NCBI GenBank assembly: GCA_917880885.1
Contig: OU862927.1
Span: forward strand, 34,561,571-34,625,570
Length of the DNA stretch: 64,000 bases
Direction of reading: 5' to 3'
DNA from: Limnephilus marmoratus
Lineage: Eukaryota > Arthropoda > Insecta > Trichoptera > Limnephilidae
Below the pieces are notes generated by a model. It was not told the origin of the DNA, made no database searches, and saw only the letters and a list, made by a program, of their open reading frames with translations. Below, one piece after another: positions 43,634 to 55,166 of this stretch. The translations under genes were made by a program, and so were the position numbers. Numbering within the stretch: the first letter of the stretch is position 1; each line of letters starts with the position of its first letter.

Positions 43634-46498
43634 ATGCTTAACATATATTTTCAAAATGTGCGAGGTCTTCGCACAAAAACTCATAGCTTCTTAAATCAGG
43701 TACTTTTGAACAATTACGATATTTACCTTATATGTGAAACTTGGCTAAATAAATCAATCCATGACAGTGAATTGTTTGACAATAGGTATGATGTATTTAG
43801 AGAGGATCGGAACTACTTTTTGTCTGGACAGCAGCAGGGAGGGGGGGTACTAATTGCAACCTCCAAATCTCTCAAAGCACAGAGATTACCATGGTCTACT
43901 TGTACTGAGGAGATCTGGATATCAGTGCCAATATTAGGTGACAATAATAAACTCAAAAATTTATATATCTGCTGCACATATCACCCACAAAACACCAACT
44001 ACATCCACAATCTAATTCAGCACTTCAACACCACATCAGACCTGCACACAAATCACCCGGAAGGATTGTTTTTATTAGCTGGAGACTACAATATACCCAA
44101 ACTAAACTGGAAGTTAACCGAAGGGCAAAACCAATTAGAACCAAATTTTCCAGAAGACACTGCTAGCCGTGCCTTGGTAGACTTCCTTTCATTCACACAA
44201 CTACACCAATTCAATACTGTAATCAATACAAACAAACGAATCCTTGATTTAATCATGACAAATATTTCAAAATGTAGTATAACCCACTGTACCGAACCTC
44301 TGACGCCTGAAGATTCACATCACAGAGCATTAGACATAGAGTTATCACCTGTTACTGTACCGTCTCTCTCCGGCTCGTCTAGGACAGTTAAAATGTTTTA
44401 CCGAGGTGATTACGGTAAAATCACTGATGAATTATCTAAAATAAATTGGAAACTCGAATTTCAAAGTAAGGATACCGAAAAGGCCGTATTAGATTTTTAC
44501 AATATCATAAATGACATTATTCGCAAATACATCCCCGAAAAAAAAATTAACGGTAATTTAGAAAGGTTTCCCCCCTGGTACACTTTACCACTTATTAAAA
44601 TTGTAAAAGAGAAATTAAAATATCACAAGAAATGGAAAAAATACAAGAACTTAGCTGACTACCAATCATTCTCTGTACTGAGAAATCGTCAGAAGAAGAT
44701 CTCGCTAGAATGTTATGAAAACTTCATTACGACGGCAGAAGATTCAATAAAAAAGTGTAGCAAACAGTTCTGGTCATTTGTTAAATCAAAGCAATCCTCT
44801 TCCGATTTACCTAAGCAAATGTATCTTGGTGATATTTCCTGCAATGATGGACAATCCATATGCGACCTTTTTAGTGATTATTTTAGATCAGTTTTTGTAG
44901 AAAATTCCAACCCTCGCCTCAATCTTACTGAGAATGGTGACGACAACTCTAATCTACATATACACACTATTAACTTCAATCAATCATGTGTACTTAGTTA
45001 TTTAAAAAAACTTGATCCAAATAAAAGTGCGGGATCTGATTTAATTCCATCCATATTTTATGTAAAATGCCGGGACCAATTGGCTTATCCTCTCTCCTTG
45101 CTATTCAAAATGTCATTTGAAGAAGGCAACTTCCCCAACGTCTGGAAACAAGCACTCATTACACCAATCCACAAAAGCGGGGACAAAAATAACATCACCA
45201 ACTACAGGCCCATCTCCAAACTCCCAATTGTCAGCAAGATCATGGAAAACATAGTTCTTGATCAACTTTTTCCAGCAGTACAAACAATCATATCCAAAAA
45301 TCAACACGGCTTTTTCAGAAAACGGTCGGTCGAGACAAACCTTCTGGAATACACAGATTTTATTTTAAATTCTATGGGTGGTAAAAATCAAGTGGACTCT
45401 ATCTATACGGATTTTTCAAAAGCCTTTGATAAAATTAACATTGAACTGCTTCTGAAGAAACTGTTAAAAATCGGGATTAAGGGTGACCTTCTCAGATGGA
45501 TCAAATCGTATGTGACAAACAGAAGTCAAGCAGTTAGAGCTAAGGGTTTCTCCTCTCGTTTTTTCAATATACCTTCAGGAATCCCGCAAGGATCACATCT
45601 CGGACCTCTCTTGTTTATTTTATATATCAATGATATGAGTGAATGCTTTAAAAATTCCAAATTCCAAATTTTTGCTGATGACACTAAAATTTACAAAAAA
45701 ATCACTAATATTAATGACAGCCTAGAATTGCAAGATGATATTAATAGGCTTGGAATATATTGTGCGAACAACCAACTGTTCCTTAACCTAGAAAAATGTA
45801 ACACAATATCATTCACCAAAAGCATAAATCCCCTAATATTTCCGTACAAAATCAATGACGTAGAGATAAAAAGATGTTGTGAAGTGAAGGACTTAGGAAT
45901 AATTATGGACTCCGGAATGTCTTTCCGAACACATATAAATTCCATCTGTGACAGGGCATACAAACTTCTAGGATTCATCATAAGAGTGACCAAACCATTC
46001 AGGTCACCACACGTAATCAAAATACTGTATGTCTCTTTTGTTCGCTCAATATTAGAATTCGGATCAGTCATATGGAATCCCCAATACAAAGTTAATATTG
46101 AAAGGTTAGAAAGAATTCAAAAAAAGATACTGAAACACCTAGATTTTAAATCCTTTCGAACATCAGAAAGCCTAAAAGACTCATTAACATTCCATAATTT
46201 ATCAACCTTAGAAGATAGAAGAAATATATCCGACCAGAAATTTCTATTCAAAATTATTAACAACGTTGTTGACAACAACTATCTTCTGGAACACATTAAT
46301 TTCCACTGTCCAATAAGAAACACAAGGTCAAACCAACTATTCCACATCCCACACTCAAAAACAAATTACACACAACATTCATTTCTCCGAAGGACGTGCA
46401 CAAAATACAATGATATCTTTTACGACGCTGATATTTTCCATTTGTCCTCAGGCCAATTTATTAAATTAATAATAGAAAAAATCAAAACAAATTGTTAA
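43634..46498 (+). CDS. LINE ORF2: endonuclease and reverse transcriptase, intact
   Basis: 954 residues. The APE-type endonuclease occupies roughly residues 1-240 ('FQNVRGLRTKT', 'LICETWLN', 'LAGDYNIPKLNW', 'PEDSHHRALDIEL'). The reverse transcriptase is roughly residues 460-740, with 'DPNKSAGSDLIPSIF', 'YRPISKLPIVSKIMENIV', 'DFSKAFDKI', 'GIPQGSHLGPLLFILYIND' and the catalytic FADD at 680-683. The thumb and C-terminal region follow. No stop interrupts it. It nicks target DNA and copies the RNA by target-primed reverse transcription. Confidence 0.9.
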   Translation: MLNIYFQNVRGLRTKTHSFLNQVLLNNYDIYLICETWLNKSIHDSELFDNRYDVFREDRNYFLSGQQQGGGVLIATSKSLKAQRLPWSTCTEEIWISVPILGDNNKLKNLYICCTYHPQNTNYIHNLIQHFNTTSDLHTNHPEGLFLLAGDYNIPKLNWKLTEGQNQLEPNFPEDTASRALVDFLSFTQLHQFNTVINTNKRILDLIMTNISKCSITHCTEPLTPEDSHHRALDIELSPVTVPSLSGSSRTVKMFYRGDYGKITDELSKINWKLEFQSKDTEKAVLDFYNIINDIIRKYIPEKKINGNLERFPPWYTLPLIKIVKEKLKYHKKWKKYKNLADYQSFSVLRNRQKKISLECYENFITTAEDSIKKCSKQFWSFVKSKQSSSDLPKQMYLGDISCNDGQSICDLFSDYFRSVFVENSNPRLNLTENGDDNSNLHIHTINFNQSCVLSYLKKLDPNKSAGSDLIPSIFYVKCRDQLAYPLSLLFKMSFEEGNFPNVWKQALITPIHKSGDKNNITNYRPISKLPIVSKIMENIVLDQLFPAVQTIISKNQHGFFRKRSVETNLLEYTDFILNSMGGKNQVDSIYTDFSKAFDKINIELLLKKLLKIGIKGDLLRWIKSYVTNRSQAVRAKGFSSRFFNIPSGIPQGSHLGPLLFILYINDMSECFKNSKFQIFADDTKIYKKITNINDSLELQDDINRLGIYCANNQLFLNLEKCNTISFTKSINPLIFPYKINDVEIKRCCEVKDLGIIMDSGMSFRTHINSICDRAYKLLGFIIRVTKPFRSPHVIKILYVSFVRSILEFGSVIWNPQYKVNIERLERIQKKILKHLDFKSFRTSESLKDSLTFHNLSTLEDRRNISDQKFLFKIINNVVDNNYLLEHINFHCPIRNTRSNQLFHIPHSKTNYTQHSFLRRTCTKYNDIFYDADIFHLSSGQFIKLIIEKIKTNC

Positions 46499-46823
46499 TT
46501 ATGAACTCTCTACCCCTGCTGCATGTTTTCCTTCTTTTTATAATAATAATAATAATATTTGGATGATTTACATATCCCACATGCTTTAATTTGTGTATTT
46601 TTTTTTCATTTCTGTTGTACATATATATATTTTTTCTTTTTTTCTACCACTTTATGTTTTCTTTTATGTTTTAATCTATGTTTATATATATATATATATA
46701 TTATAAATTTTAGCGGAAACTTTGCTGGTTAATGCAACCATGTAATATGTTACTCTATTATGAAAATATGTATAACTGTTTGTTTCCTTAATAAACTAAA
46801 ATAAAAAAATAAAAAAAAAAAAA

Positions 46824-47140
46824 GTTCGCCAGATCCGACATGTCACTATCTTCAATGCCAAGCATAGCAGTATGCGTTGCTATGTGCTTTCTCAATGTGG
46901 TACCCCTGAGCATGGAAGGGAACGATGCTCCACATTCTTTCAAAAATAGTCGAAGGAGCTCACATGCTCGCAAATAGGGTTTTTTTTATCCCATTATTTG
47001 ATTATTTGGTACTCCAAAAATATATTCATTATTTTTCTGTACGCCAGCCTGTTGGCGAAACTTTATCATAAGGTTATTTTTTTCATCTTGAACTACACTT
47101 GTCAATTCATCAATAACTGTCTTAGCTTCATTCAAAAATA
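46824..47140 (-). pseudogene. Crypton-like tyrosine recombinase, N-terminal side of the split gene
   Basis: The minus strand reads 'NEAKTVIDELTSVVQDEKNN', 'NEYIFGVPNNQIMG', a TAA, then 'YLRACELLRLFLKECGASF', 'SMLRGTTLRKHIATHTAML' and 'EDSDMSDLANF'. The motif xxLRKHxAT with a following L.NFM.... is the box 2/3 region of Crypton-type tyrosine recombinases. The frame is cut at 46826 by the LINE and resumes at 42410. The TAA makes the gene non-functional even without the LINE. Confidence 0.6.
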
Positions 47141-48950
47141 TTATTTATGTGAGGTTGACATGATTAAGATTTAGTTGGTATCTGAAATTATCTTCGGTAG
47201 TGCACCAGGCTCCCCTTTTTGTGATAGCGATCGCTTGTGGATTTACGCCATTGGTATATACTGTGTGTATTGTGTACACAAACGCGTCAACAGAAAAGCC
47301 AGCACAGCACAGTCGCTGAAATGTCACAATAAATACATGTAGGTATTGTTTCACTATTTTGAACTGTTTTAAGTACTGTTTGTTATATGAATGTTATAGA
47401 AAACGCTTGATAATACGTCTGGTACTTTTTCCTAAAGATTTTTATGATTTTCATTTCACTTTGATATGTTTATCGCTTGATAATTTGATTTTTTTTAACC
47501 ACTGAACACAGAACATCCGCGTAGCTCAACGATTCAACTCAAATCAAAAAGCAGAAATCATCCTGTAGATGGACAAACAGTCGGTGGGCTTCGGATCCAT
47601 GTGAAGTTGAGTCAGCTGGCATTGAAGCCAGTTTTGGAGTATTGCTGCCAGGAAATCGCCAATACCTTTCTCCACGCTTTCTCCACGTTTACAGCCACCT
47701 GAAAGCAAAATATTCCAAATATAAATAATTTATTTGTCAATAGCTAGCCTCACAGTGATTGTGTGTTTGTTGCATCACACAATAGTTTGTTCTTCCCCAC
47801 ATTCCATAGGGCAGAGTGTGGAGGCTAGAGGAGAAAAATGTTATAATATAGCAACATACAGTTCAACTAACCTCTAGAAGCTGCACAGTCTTGACATTCC
47901 AAGACTTATATTTCATCTTCCATCTCATCACATGGAAGTACAACAGAGTATGCTTTTTGGCGGACCCGGTGCTCGGGGGTTATTTTTGCTTTCACTGTGC
48001 AGATAGGACCTTCTCTTTTTACCTGCACATATCCGATTGCATTGTCACCATAACTTTCACGTGCAAACCTCCAAAATACACAATAATAACAAATTAAAAA
48101 CATAGATACCCACATATAACTGAATGTAAACAATGACTTACAAAATATTATTGTTGTCTTAATTATAATAATTGATGAAACATAATTTAATGGTGCTCTA
48201 TTTTTAGCTTTTCCGTATATTACAAAAATACTTACCGTTTTGTTTTGACATTTCTAATTTCGGTTCCAATAAAATTGATATTATGAATTAGAAAAGTAGC
48301 CATTTATATGAATCTATTTTCAGCAAATTGTCAGATTGACCCTGAACAAAACCTATTTCAGCCATTTTTCAAATCCAAAAGTTTGCAATAATTTCGTAAA
48401 ACTAAGTTCGCGGGCTGCAAAAGATAAAGCTAGTGAATTTTAAGTGTCAAATTAAAAAATTCGCCGGATATCAAAGTTTTGTCACATAAAAAAAAATTGG
48501 TGGAGTTTTACAAAATTTATTGAATATTATCGGAGATGGAACATTTTCATGTAGTGATGTCAAGAGCCCAAAAAATGAATTTATTTATTAAAAAAAAAAC
48601 TACGAATTTCAAAAAAAAATTTTGTAATATTTTCGAAATCTTAGTAGAAAAATCTATCCGCATGATTTTTTCCAAGTCATTATGAAATCTATACAAGTGA
48701 CCTATTGGTATTTTTGAAGTGTACGCTTGCTTGAAGGGAATTTCATCTATTCGTCGAGCGTTATCTCTATTTCCGCATAAATTTTTTCCTCTTGGTTTGA
48801 ATTATAGCTTTTGCTTCCTCCCAGTTTTTAGTTTTGTAAGTAGTTCGATATTGGTAATTTTCACAATTTTTTTAATTTTAAAGAAAAATTCAAAAAAATT
48901 GAAAACATCTTTCTGGACTCTGATCTGAAGATCTTTCCTGAACTCAGTGG
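47141..48950. other. Unassigned, AT-rich
   Basis: Short frames at 47145-47354 and 47906-48133 have no recognised motif. No inverted terminal repeats or exon-like segment was identified. Confidence 0.35.
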
Positions 48951-49995
48951 TCATTTTGCCCATGTTTTTGAAAAAAACCCACCAGAGCAGACTCCTCAAA
49001 AGGCCTTTGCATAATTTGCCTTCTGAGAAGGTCCCTCTCGGCTGACCTGTGATCCCGCCTTCTTTGCTCAATTCAATGGAGGATCTCGCTTTCACCAACT
49101 TCTTGGCAGGAGTCCCGATCTATAGGGTATTGCGTCATCTGTATCTATAGGGAATTCCATTAAATGGAAATATTTCCATTTTGCAGCTGGTGTAGCTGCT
49201 TGTCCCGTTGTTGTTTTTGATCTGGCGTTCGCCTGCCGGAAGCCATCTCTTCAATTTTTCCAGAGGCATTTGGCCTCTTTGACTGAAAAAAAAATCAGAG
49301 CAGAATTAGAATTATTTGTTATAAAATAATTTTATTTTTATTTTGATGATTTGCATACGTTTCGTTTTTTGTGAATTTAATATCTGTTACGCGAAGTTAT
49401 AAAGATTATTTTTATGCTCAAAGAAATAGTAAATGTTTCTTAAAAAAAATTTTTTATAAGAAATAAATTTTTACTAATGTACGGTTCACGGTACAAATAG
49501 TAAGAAGGAAGGGTTACACTAATGATATGTCTAAGAGGAATTGGGAGCAAAGAATAAAAATTTCTACAGGACAAAATTTTTTACGTGCTTACAGTAGAAA
49601 AATAAGTGCCCAATTCATTTTGAAGAGAAGATGGAGTGATCTTGAAAGATCTCGACTCTCGAGCTCGGGAATTACAGGATCGGATTCTTGGCTGCTTGAA
49701 GAACTGAGTTCGCTGTAGACGCTGGACTGCGCGAAGTTTCCTTGATCCACGTTGTTGCCTTTTCTTCTTTCTCCAGGCTCCGTCGATGTCGTGAGGTAGA
49801 CAGGGTTTCAGGTGAGAGCCGCACCAGCTTTCCGAGGAAAGATTTCTCCGGGGAGAATGTCCGCCAAACTAGTCTTTCGTGTCCTTATTGGAGATGGAGT
49901 CTTCCGTTGTCACAGAAGATCCTTGTGTGAAGAAATATCAGCTATCCATAGCTGTTGATAGTGATTAACTATCATTGGCGATAGCAATTAAACTA
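48951..49995 (-). other. Possible leader/gag-like region of an LTR retroelement remnant
   Basis: The minus strand is open from 49098 to about 48802 ('GQPRGTFSEGKLCKGLLRSL'), with no family motif I can name. It lies downstream of a PBS-like sequence at 49996-50012 (next entry), where a gag gene would be expected. The tie to a retroelement rests only on position. Confidence 0.25.
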
Positions 49996-51030
49996 TCCCA
50001 CTTCTGACACCAATTTTGCTACGATCCTCGGTTGAGGACGCAGAAAATAATATTATCTCCTTCGCAGCGAGCGGTGTTCGAGAAATTCTCTCCAGTTGTC
50101 GATGGATTACTGATGAGGTGCAATATCTGCAGTTACGAAGTTGATGTATGCGGATGTAGGCGATGTCTTGAGGTAACGTTGGAAGTAGTTCCGTGTAGGA
50201 ATGATAACTTATTGATTTAGATAGAATAACTTTATTTAAGATTCAAGTATAATCAAACTTATAATTTAAGCACGGGTCACATCATGCTGGTTGCCAGCGG
50301 CTGCTTACCAGCGGCTGGTAGTAGTAGCAGCTAGCAGCGGCGGGCAATCTGGTCACACTACGCTGCTAGTCGCGTCTCGCACTCTCCAGTTAGTCATTCA
50401 CTATTATGTCGTCTGTCGTTTCACGTAAAAAGCTAATTAAGCAGTTGTTGAGAGAGGGTGTCAGAGAACTTAGTTTAGAAATGCTTAACCAGAGAGAGTT
50501 AAAAAAAAACAAGGATAATTTTGAAAAACGTTTAAAAATGTTATTATTTGTTTCGCAGTCCACTTTAACTCAGACATTATAAATAACTTTAATTATATCA
50601 ATTAAAAATTATAAAATAGTCACAACTATTTATATTATTATATTACAACTTCACAAAAAAAACACTGCTTTCTCGTTGCTGATAGACGCAATAGTGGTCA
50701 GACTGCGCTGCCGGCTGGTGTCAGCGGTCACGTGATTGATTATTCGCCGCTGCTTGCTACCAAAAGTTAAACATGTTCAACTTCGTCAGCCGCTGACAAA
50801 TACTCGCCGGCTGGCGACGCCAGCGCTGAATTTTGTGGTCACACCAAGCTGATCGACGGCTGGCAGAAGCGGCTTCTTCAACTCGCGGCTGGCAACCAGC
50901 GTGATGTGACCCGCGCTTTAGACAATGTCAATTAGCGAACAAGTGAACAAAAGTGCAGCGTGTAGACTGCACGTAATAAGAAAAACGTAAAAAGGAACGT
51001 GAAGTCCTCGCTTAGATAGCATTTACAGTA
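49996..51030 (-). mobile_element. Putative LTR and primer-binding site of a Ty3/gypsy-like remnant, carrying a MITE
   Basis: On the minus strand 'ATCGTAGCA' (possible LTR end, CA) is followed by 'TGGTGTCAGAAGTGGGA' (50012-49996), which resembles primer-binding sites of gypsy/mag-type elements. The supposed LTR would run from about 51030 to 50018 and contains 'AATAAA' near 50230. It is interrupted by the 649-bp MITE. I could not find a second LTR, so this is tentative. Confidence 0.3.
50269..50917. mobile_element. 649-bp non-autonomous Harbinger-like MITE
   Basis: Inverted ends AGCACGGGTCACATCATGCT / AGCGCGGGTCACATCACGCT match for about 34 bp. They are flanked by TTA at 50266-50268 and 50918-50920. 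A 58-codon open frame at 50407-50583 starts 'MSSVVSRKKLIKQLLREG' and has no recognised domain. It may be the residue of the autonomous parent's N-terminus. Confidence 0.8.
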
Positions 51031-51245
51031 ATCCCGGATCGTGAGAGACTTCATAGATTTAAGTACTAGACACATAAAAAATATGTTATGCAGGAAATCA
51101 GTTTTGGGTTTACTAATCTTTCGAAATTTGTTAATCGTTTTCAATTAAAAATAAATCTTGATTGTACTTGAGATAATATAATATCACACACTTCTTTACA
51201 AATCACCCATTTATTGGTCTTGATTCATTTAGTTTAGTGGGTGAC
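51031..51245. other. No recognised feature
   Basis: AT-rich sequence between the LTR-like segment and the hAT-like pseudogene. Confidence 0.4.
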
Positions 51246-52193
51246 TCAGAAACACTGTCTGTAGAATTCAGGAACATTGTCGTTTGTTGTTATTACAGGA
51301 TCGGTACTCTTTTGTAATTGATGGAATAAAATGTCACAGTGGGGCATTATTTTATTGAAGAATTCCAACCAGTAAATGAAAGTTTCTTCCGTAAGATAAT
51401 TTAAAATCATACCAGCTTGGTTCATAGTATTTGGATAATTTTCGATTTCCAATAGATCTTTTCCATGCTATCAATTAGAGAAGCGGAATATGCATGCACG
51501 GTTTGCACAGTTCTTATATTGAAATTCCACCTTGTTGGTGGAGCGATGGGGATTTTCATTTTCACAATATCGATTAGTATATCTGTACGTTTTGCTATTT
51601 AATTTGGAATTGATTGCAAATTAGCGAAAAATCTACATTTATGACTTGCTGATTTCTCAGTTTTCATGTGTCTCAGGGCGATGTTGGCCATGTCTGCTGT
51701 GATCAAGAGGCCGCTGTCTTTATTCGTGATATGACTAAATGGTGGTGTGCTTGCAGAGATCTGCAAAAGTGTTGGCAATTGCTTTAGGGTTCGTTTCTCC
51801 ATTTTGACATTTTTTCAGTGCTAAGTTGAATGAAGCACGCTTTAGCTTTATTTCATCTCTAATGGAGCCCTTATGGGGCTTACCGTTTTCAATCCAGATC
51901 ATCATAGATCGTCTCGATTCACCGGATCTTCTTGATTCTGTGTATTTTTGGATGACAAAATCATTTCAACCACATATTTGTTTATGTCATTGCAATCTTT
52001 GTTTACGGTTGCCAAATACTTCAATCAAATCTTCAGCCATATAAAATCTTGTTGAATTTTGTTGTAGGAAAACTTGTGAAGTTATAGTATAACTATGGAT
52101 ATCGCGTTCATTTTTTGGATTCCAAGTTGCTCGGCCAGTTTTAATACAAGTATATATTTTGTTTGTTGGTATTCTTTCTGTTTGTAGGGTCAT
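51246..52193 (-). pseudogene. hAT-like transposase-derived pseudogene (ZMYM1/P52-type)
   Basis: Several frames on the minus strand line up with the central part of hAT-derived zinc-finger MYM-type proteins. They read 'RFYMAEDLIEVFGNRKQRL' (about 52040), then 'HITNKDSGLLITADMANIAL', then 'IPIAPPTRWNFNIRTVQTV' (the conserved '..TRW.....V' segment), and then 'TFIYWLEFFNKIMPHCDILF'. Frame changes and stops separate them. Ends with terminal repeats were not found. Confidence 0.55.
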
Positions 52194-53445
52194 TCGAGAG
52201 GCCTATGATTGGTCTAGTCCATGTTGTCCACTAGACAGTGGTCTAATGACGAAAAATAATACCTCCACTAGGTAATTCTTTGCATCGTTTGCTTTAACTA
52301 CAAGTTTGAAAGAAAAAAAAAATTTAAATTGTGGGGAAAGGCTTTATTAGTTCTACCCTGAACCCATCTAAGTCATTACGTCATTCTCTGTCGTATCAAT
52401 CGCAAATCTTGATCTAAAGGAATGATACATATACTGACGCGTAAGAGATACGTTAACTGACGATATAAGAGCCCGTTTCGAGGCTTCAGCATCCTTTTTT
52501 CCTGCTCACTCAGTTCATTACGTGCTGTAAATGCCATTCCTTCCAGGAATAATGATATTATTCTTGGAACCCGCGAATAACTCCACTTTTCATCAACCAC
52601 TGAATTATATCTCCTTCGCCATTAAAAGTTTTCAACAAGTCGCTTGTGCTGAAATAGCTTGTTATTAAGAATTCTATACCAAATTGTTTCACATGCACTC
52701 ACTGGCGCTTATGTCACCACTGCCTTATGCCGCTGTCATGGCAACAACGCAAGCGCTTGCTATCCACCACAAAATTTTACAACATTATTACGATCTGACG
52801 AGGTAATTGGCTTCAGGCATATTTTACCTACGCAAGCACCGGAGTATTTTTTTTTCTGGCAGTACCGTTCCTTGAACCCATGATTCATGCCTTGAACAGC
52901 TGGCTCTAGCGCACAAATATTAACTGAGTAATCGGTACAAAAGTAACACTGAATATCAAAAGTACTGACTTCTTTTTGTTTTGAATAGTCTTTACTTTGA
53001 ATACAAGTTGTGGTACATCTTTCGGTAGGTAGGAGAGCGGGAGCGGGGAGCCGCCCGCTGATGTATTAATTTGGTAACCAATACGGCCGCCACGGTGTCC
53101 TGCTTTCCTAGACAAGGATGCCATATTACGTGTAAGCGAGAAAGTATTTGAGATAACACTGGATTTTAATGATAGGATAATAAATAGAAAACATTGCACA
53201 TTTAAAAAATAAGCAAATGTGTTTTCTCTATAAGTAGTTCAGTAAGTTCATTTTATGGTACCTGATAGATAAAAGTTTTTACCTTTGTTAGTTACTGTTG
53301 TTTTTTTTAATGAACGGCTGTATAGCGGCAATCCGTGTTCCTCTGGACAATTCCCAGTTTTTGGTAAATGTATATTTTATTTTGAAGAATAGAATACTAA
53401 TAAATCTAAACTAAACATGAAACAGAACAAAACACAGAAAAATAA
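52194..53445. other. Unassigned
   Basis: Small frames at 52376-52600 (minus) and 52659-52883 (plus) show no family motif. Confidence 0.35.
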
Positions 53446-53535
53446 AAAGGTAACGGTCGCAACTTGAACCCAGTTTCTCATGTCTTACAGGGCCACAGCG
53501 CCTTAACCAACTGGGCCTCGGTCCCGCACAAGAAT
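53446..53535 (-). repeat. tRNA-derived SINE head
   Basis: On the minus strand 'GGCCCAGTTGGTTAAGGCGC' is a good A box in a D-arm context. 'GGGTTCAAGTTGC' about 45 nt later is a B box. The T-arm and acceptor stem do not pair properly, and the sequence runs into a T/A-rich tail. It is therefore a SINE or pseudo-tRNA rather than a functional tRNA. Confidence 0.5.
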
Positions 53536-54435
53536 GCATCCAGTGGAACATCATCGATAGTTTTAAAAGATTCTTATTTGAAGGTTAGGTTAACCACATC
53601 TTCAGCATCTTAGAATAATACGCATGCTAATGTGGAATTAAAATATAATATAAACTTTAGTTTCATGTAAAAAAATGTTGAGTTTCAAGTCAGTTTTGCC
53701 GGCTTTTTAAATCTGTATTTGGAAAAGTTCCGAAAATAATATTAAAATCAAAGGCTTACAAGAAAACACCACTGACCAGAGGAACGAACAAAGGAACACC
53801 CCTATATATGTGTATATTTTTTTAATATCATGTATTTTATCGAGGCTTCTGACTCACACAATGTTGTCTGTATGTATATATTATGTGCTTCACCCAAATT
53901 CACCACCACTGTTAATATGTATTAATTTTAAGTCAATTTGTAAGTCACTAGCTATAAGTCTTAGTCTCAGATGTAAGCTACTATAAGATGTAAGTGTCAG
54001 TGGTTAGTTGCTACCTACAAGTCTTAGTTATAAGTAACTAGTTATTAATCTTAGTTGTAAGCCACTATGTAAGTAATATATTGGTTATAAGTTATTAGTT
54101 ATAAGTTGTAAAGCTCTGATGATTTTCCCATGAAAACGGCGATATAGAAATAATTCAATAAGTCATTATTATTATGTTTATTTCTACTTAAAAAATGATG
54201 GAAGATTGGTTTTCCATAGTATATCATTTATTTGGAAACTGTGGGTCAAAAAACACTGATTGCATTTGGTGTGCATAGAACATAATGGCTGCTTTTAGTA
54301 TTCTACTCTAGTAATACTAATTTCTTTAATAAGAGTGAGGTAGAGGGAGAATGATTACTTTTTTCCTTTGGAGGAAGCAGACATACATATATTGTATGTC
54401 TCATCTTTTGTCTCATCATTATTTGTAGTGAATGA
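53536..54435. repeat. Low-complexity TTATAAGT/TAAGTCTTAG-type stretch and LINE-like 3' sequence
   Basis: 53925-54110 consists of loosely repeated 'taagtcttagttataagtaa' words. It runs into 'tgatgattttcccatgaaaa' and a (TTA)n end near 54165, which looks like the 3' end of another retroelement. The rest is unassigned. Confidence 0.5.
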
Positions 54436-55166
54436 ATGTATGTAACTCCCAGTATAGAGCGCACTTCACAGATAAAGTACCTCGGCCTCACCATTGACCC
54501 ATACCTCAAATGGAACCTACACACCCAGATCATTGCAAATAAAATTAGAAAAACAATACACTTTTTCAGATCCATAAGAAACTTTCTTAACTTACAACTC
54601 CTAAAAACGATTTATTTTGCAATCACCCAATCTATCATCATGGAGTACGGTATCATTGCATGGGGAGGGGCACTTCATCAGCTCTACATCCTGTCGAAAA
54701 GGTGCAGAAAACAATTATGAAAATTATTCTCAAACTTCCTCTAACTGCAAACAGTGATCTAATTTTCAAAATAATGAGAGTATTTGATGTTCAACAGATC
54801 TATGTAAAAACTATCCTCATACATCTCTTTAAAAACAAACATGTGCTTTATGAAAAAAAAATAAACTTAAGATTTACACGTAATTCCAAAAAAGACATAT
54901 TGCATGTTCCAGCACTCTCTTCCACCTTTGGTCAACGTAGCTTTAGATACTTTGTCACAAAAATATTCAACATTCCCCCAGAAAACATCAAACTGAGTCA
55001 AACACAGAAAGAGTTTAAAAAATATGTTAAAATATGGATATATTCTAATGATCGAGCCTATCTATACTGGTGCCCTCACCCAAACGCCCTGTCATTGACA
55101 GTTGTTATTGTAGTAATAACCTTGCAGTTTTTGTATTGTGTATATGAAAACAATAATGTAAACTAA
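54436..55166 (+). pseudogene. LINE reverse transcriptase C-terminal fragment
   Basis: The first frame has 'QIKYLGLTIDPYLKWNLH' and 'IRKTIHFFRSIRNFL', the RT thumb region. A frame change near 54665-54690 leads to 'VEKVQKTIMKIILKLPL' and 'LSSTFGQRSFRYFVTKIF'. It is a 5'-truncated jockey/I-group fragment with at least one frameshift. Confidence 0.75.

Larger units (their letters stand above)
42411..46820 (+). mobile_element. Full-length non-LTR retrotransposon (jockey/CR1-like) with intact ORFs
   Basis: 4410 bp, ending in an A-rich tail. The flanks are AAAGT (42406-42410 and 46821-46825), a target duplication of at least 5 bp. Removing the element restores the tyrosine-recombinase frame on the opposite strand. 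It contains ORF1 and ORF2 uninterrupted. Intact ORFs, the poly(A) end and the clean target site indicate a recent, possibly still active insertion. Confidence 0.85.

Noticed and set aside
53446..53535. Functional tRNA gene on the minus strand
   Set aside because: The A and B boxes are present, but the T-arm and acceptor do not pair and the tail is AT-rich. Called a SINE.
54110..54165. A further hammerhead ribozyme (CTGATGA present)
   Set aside because: No GAAA element closes a stem II at the required place. It fits a LINE 3' hairpin better.
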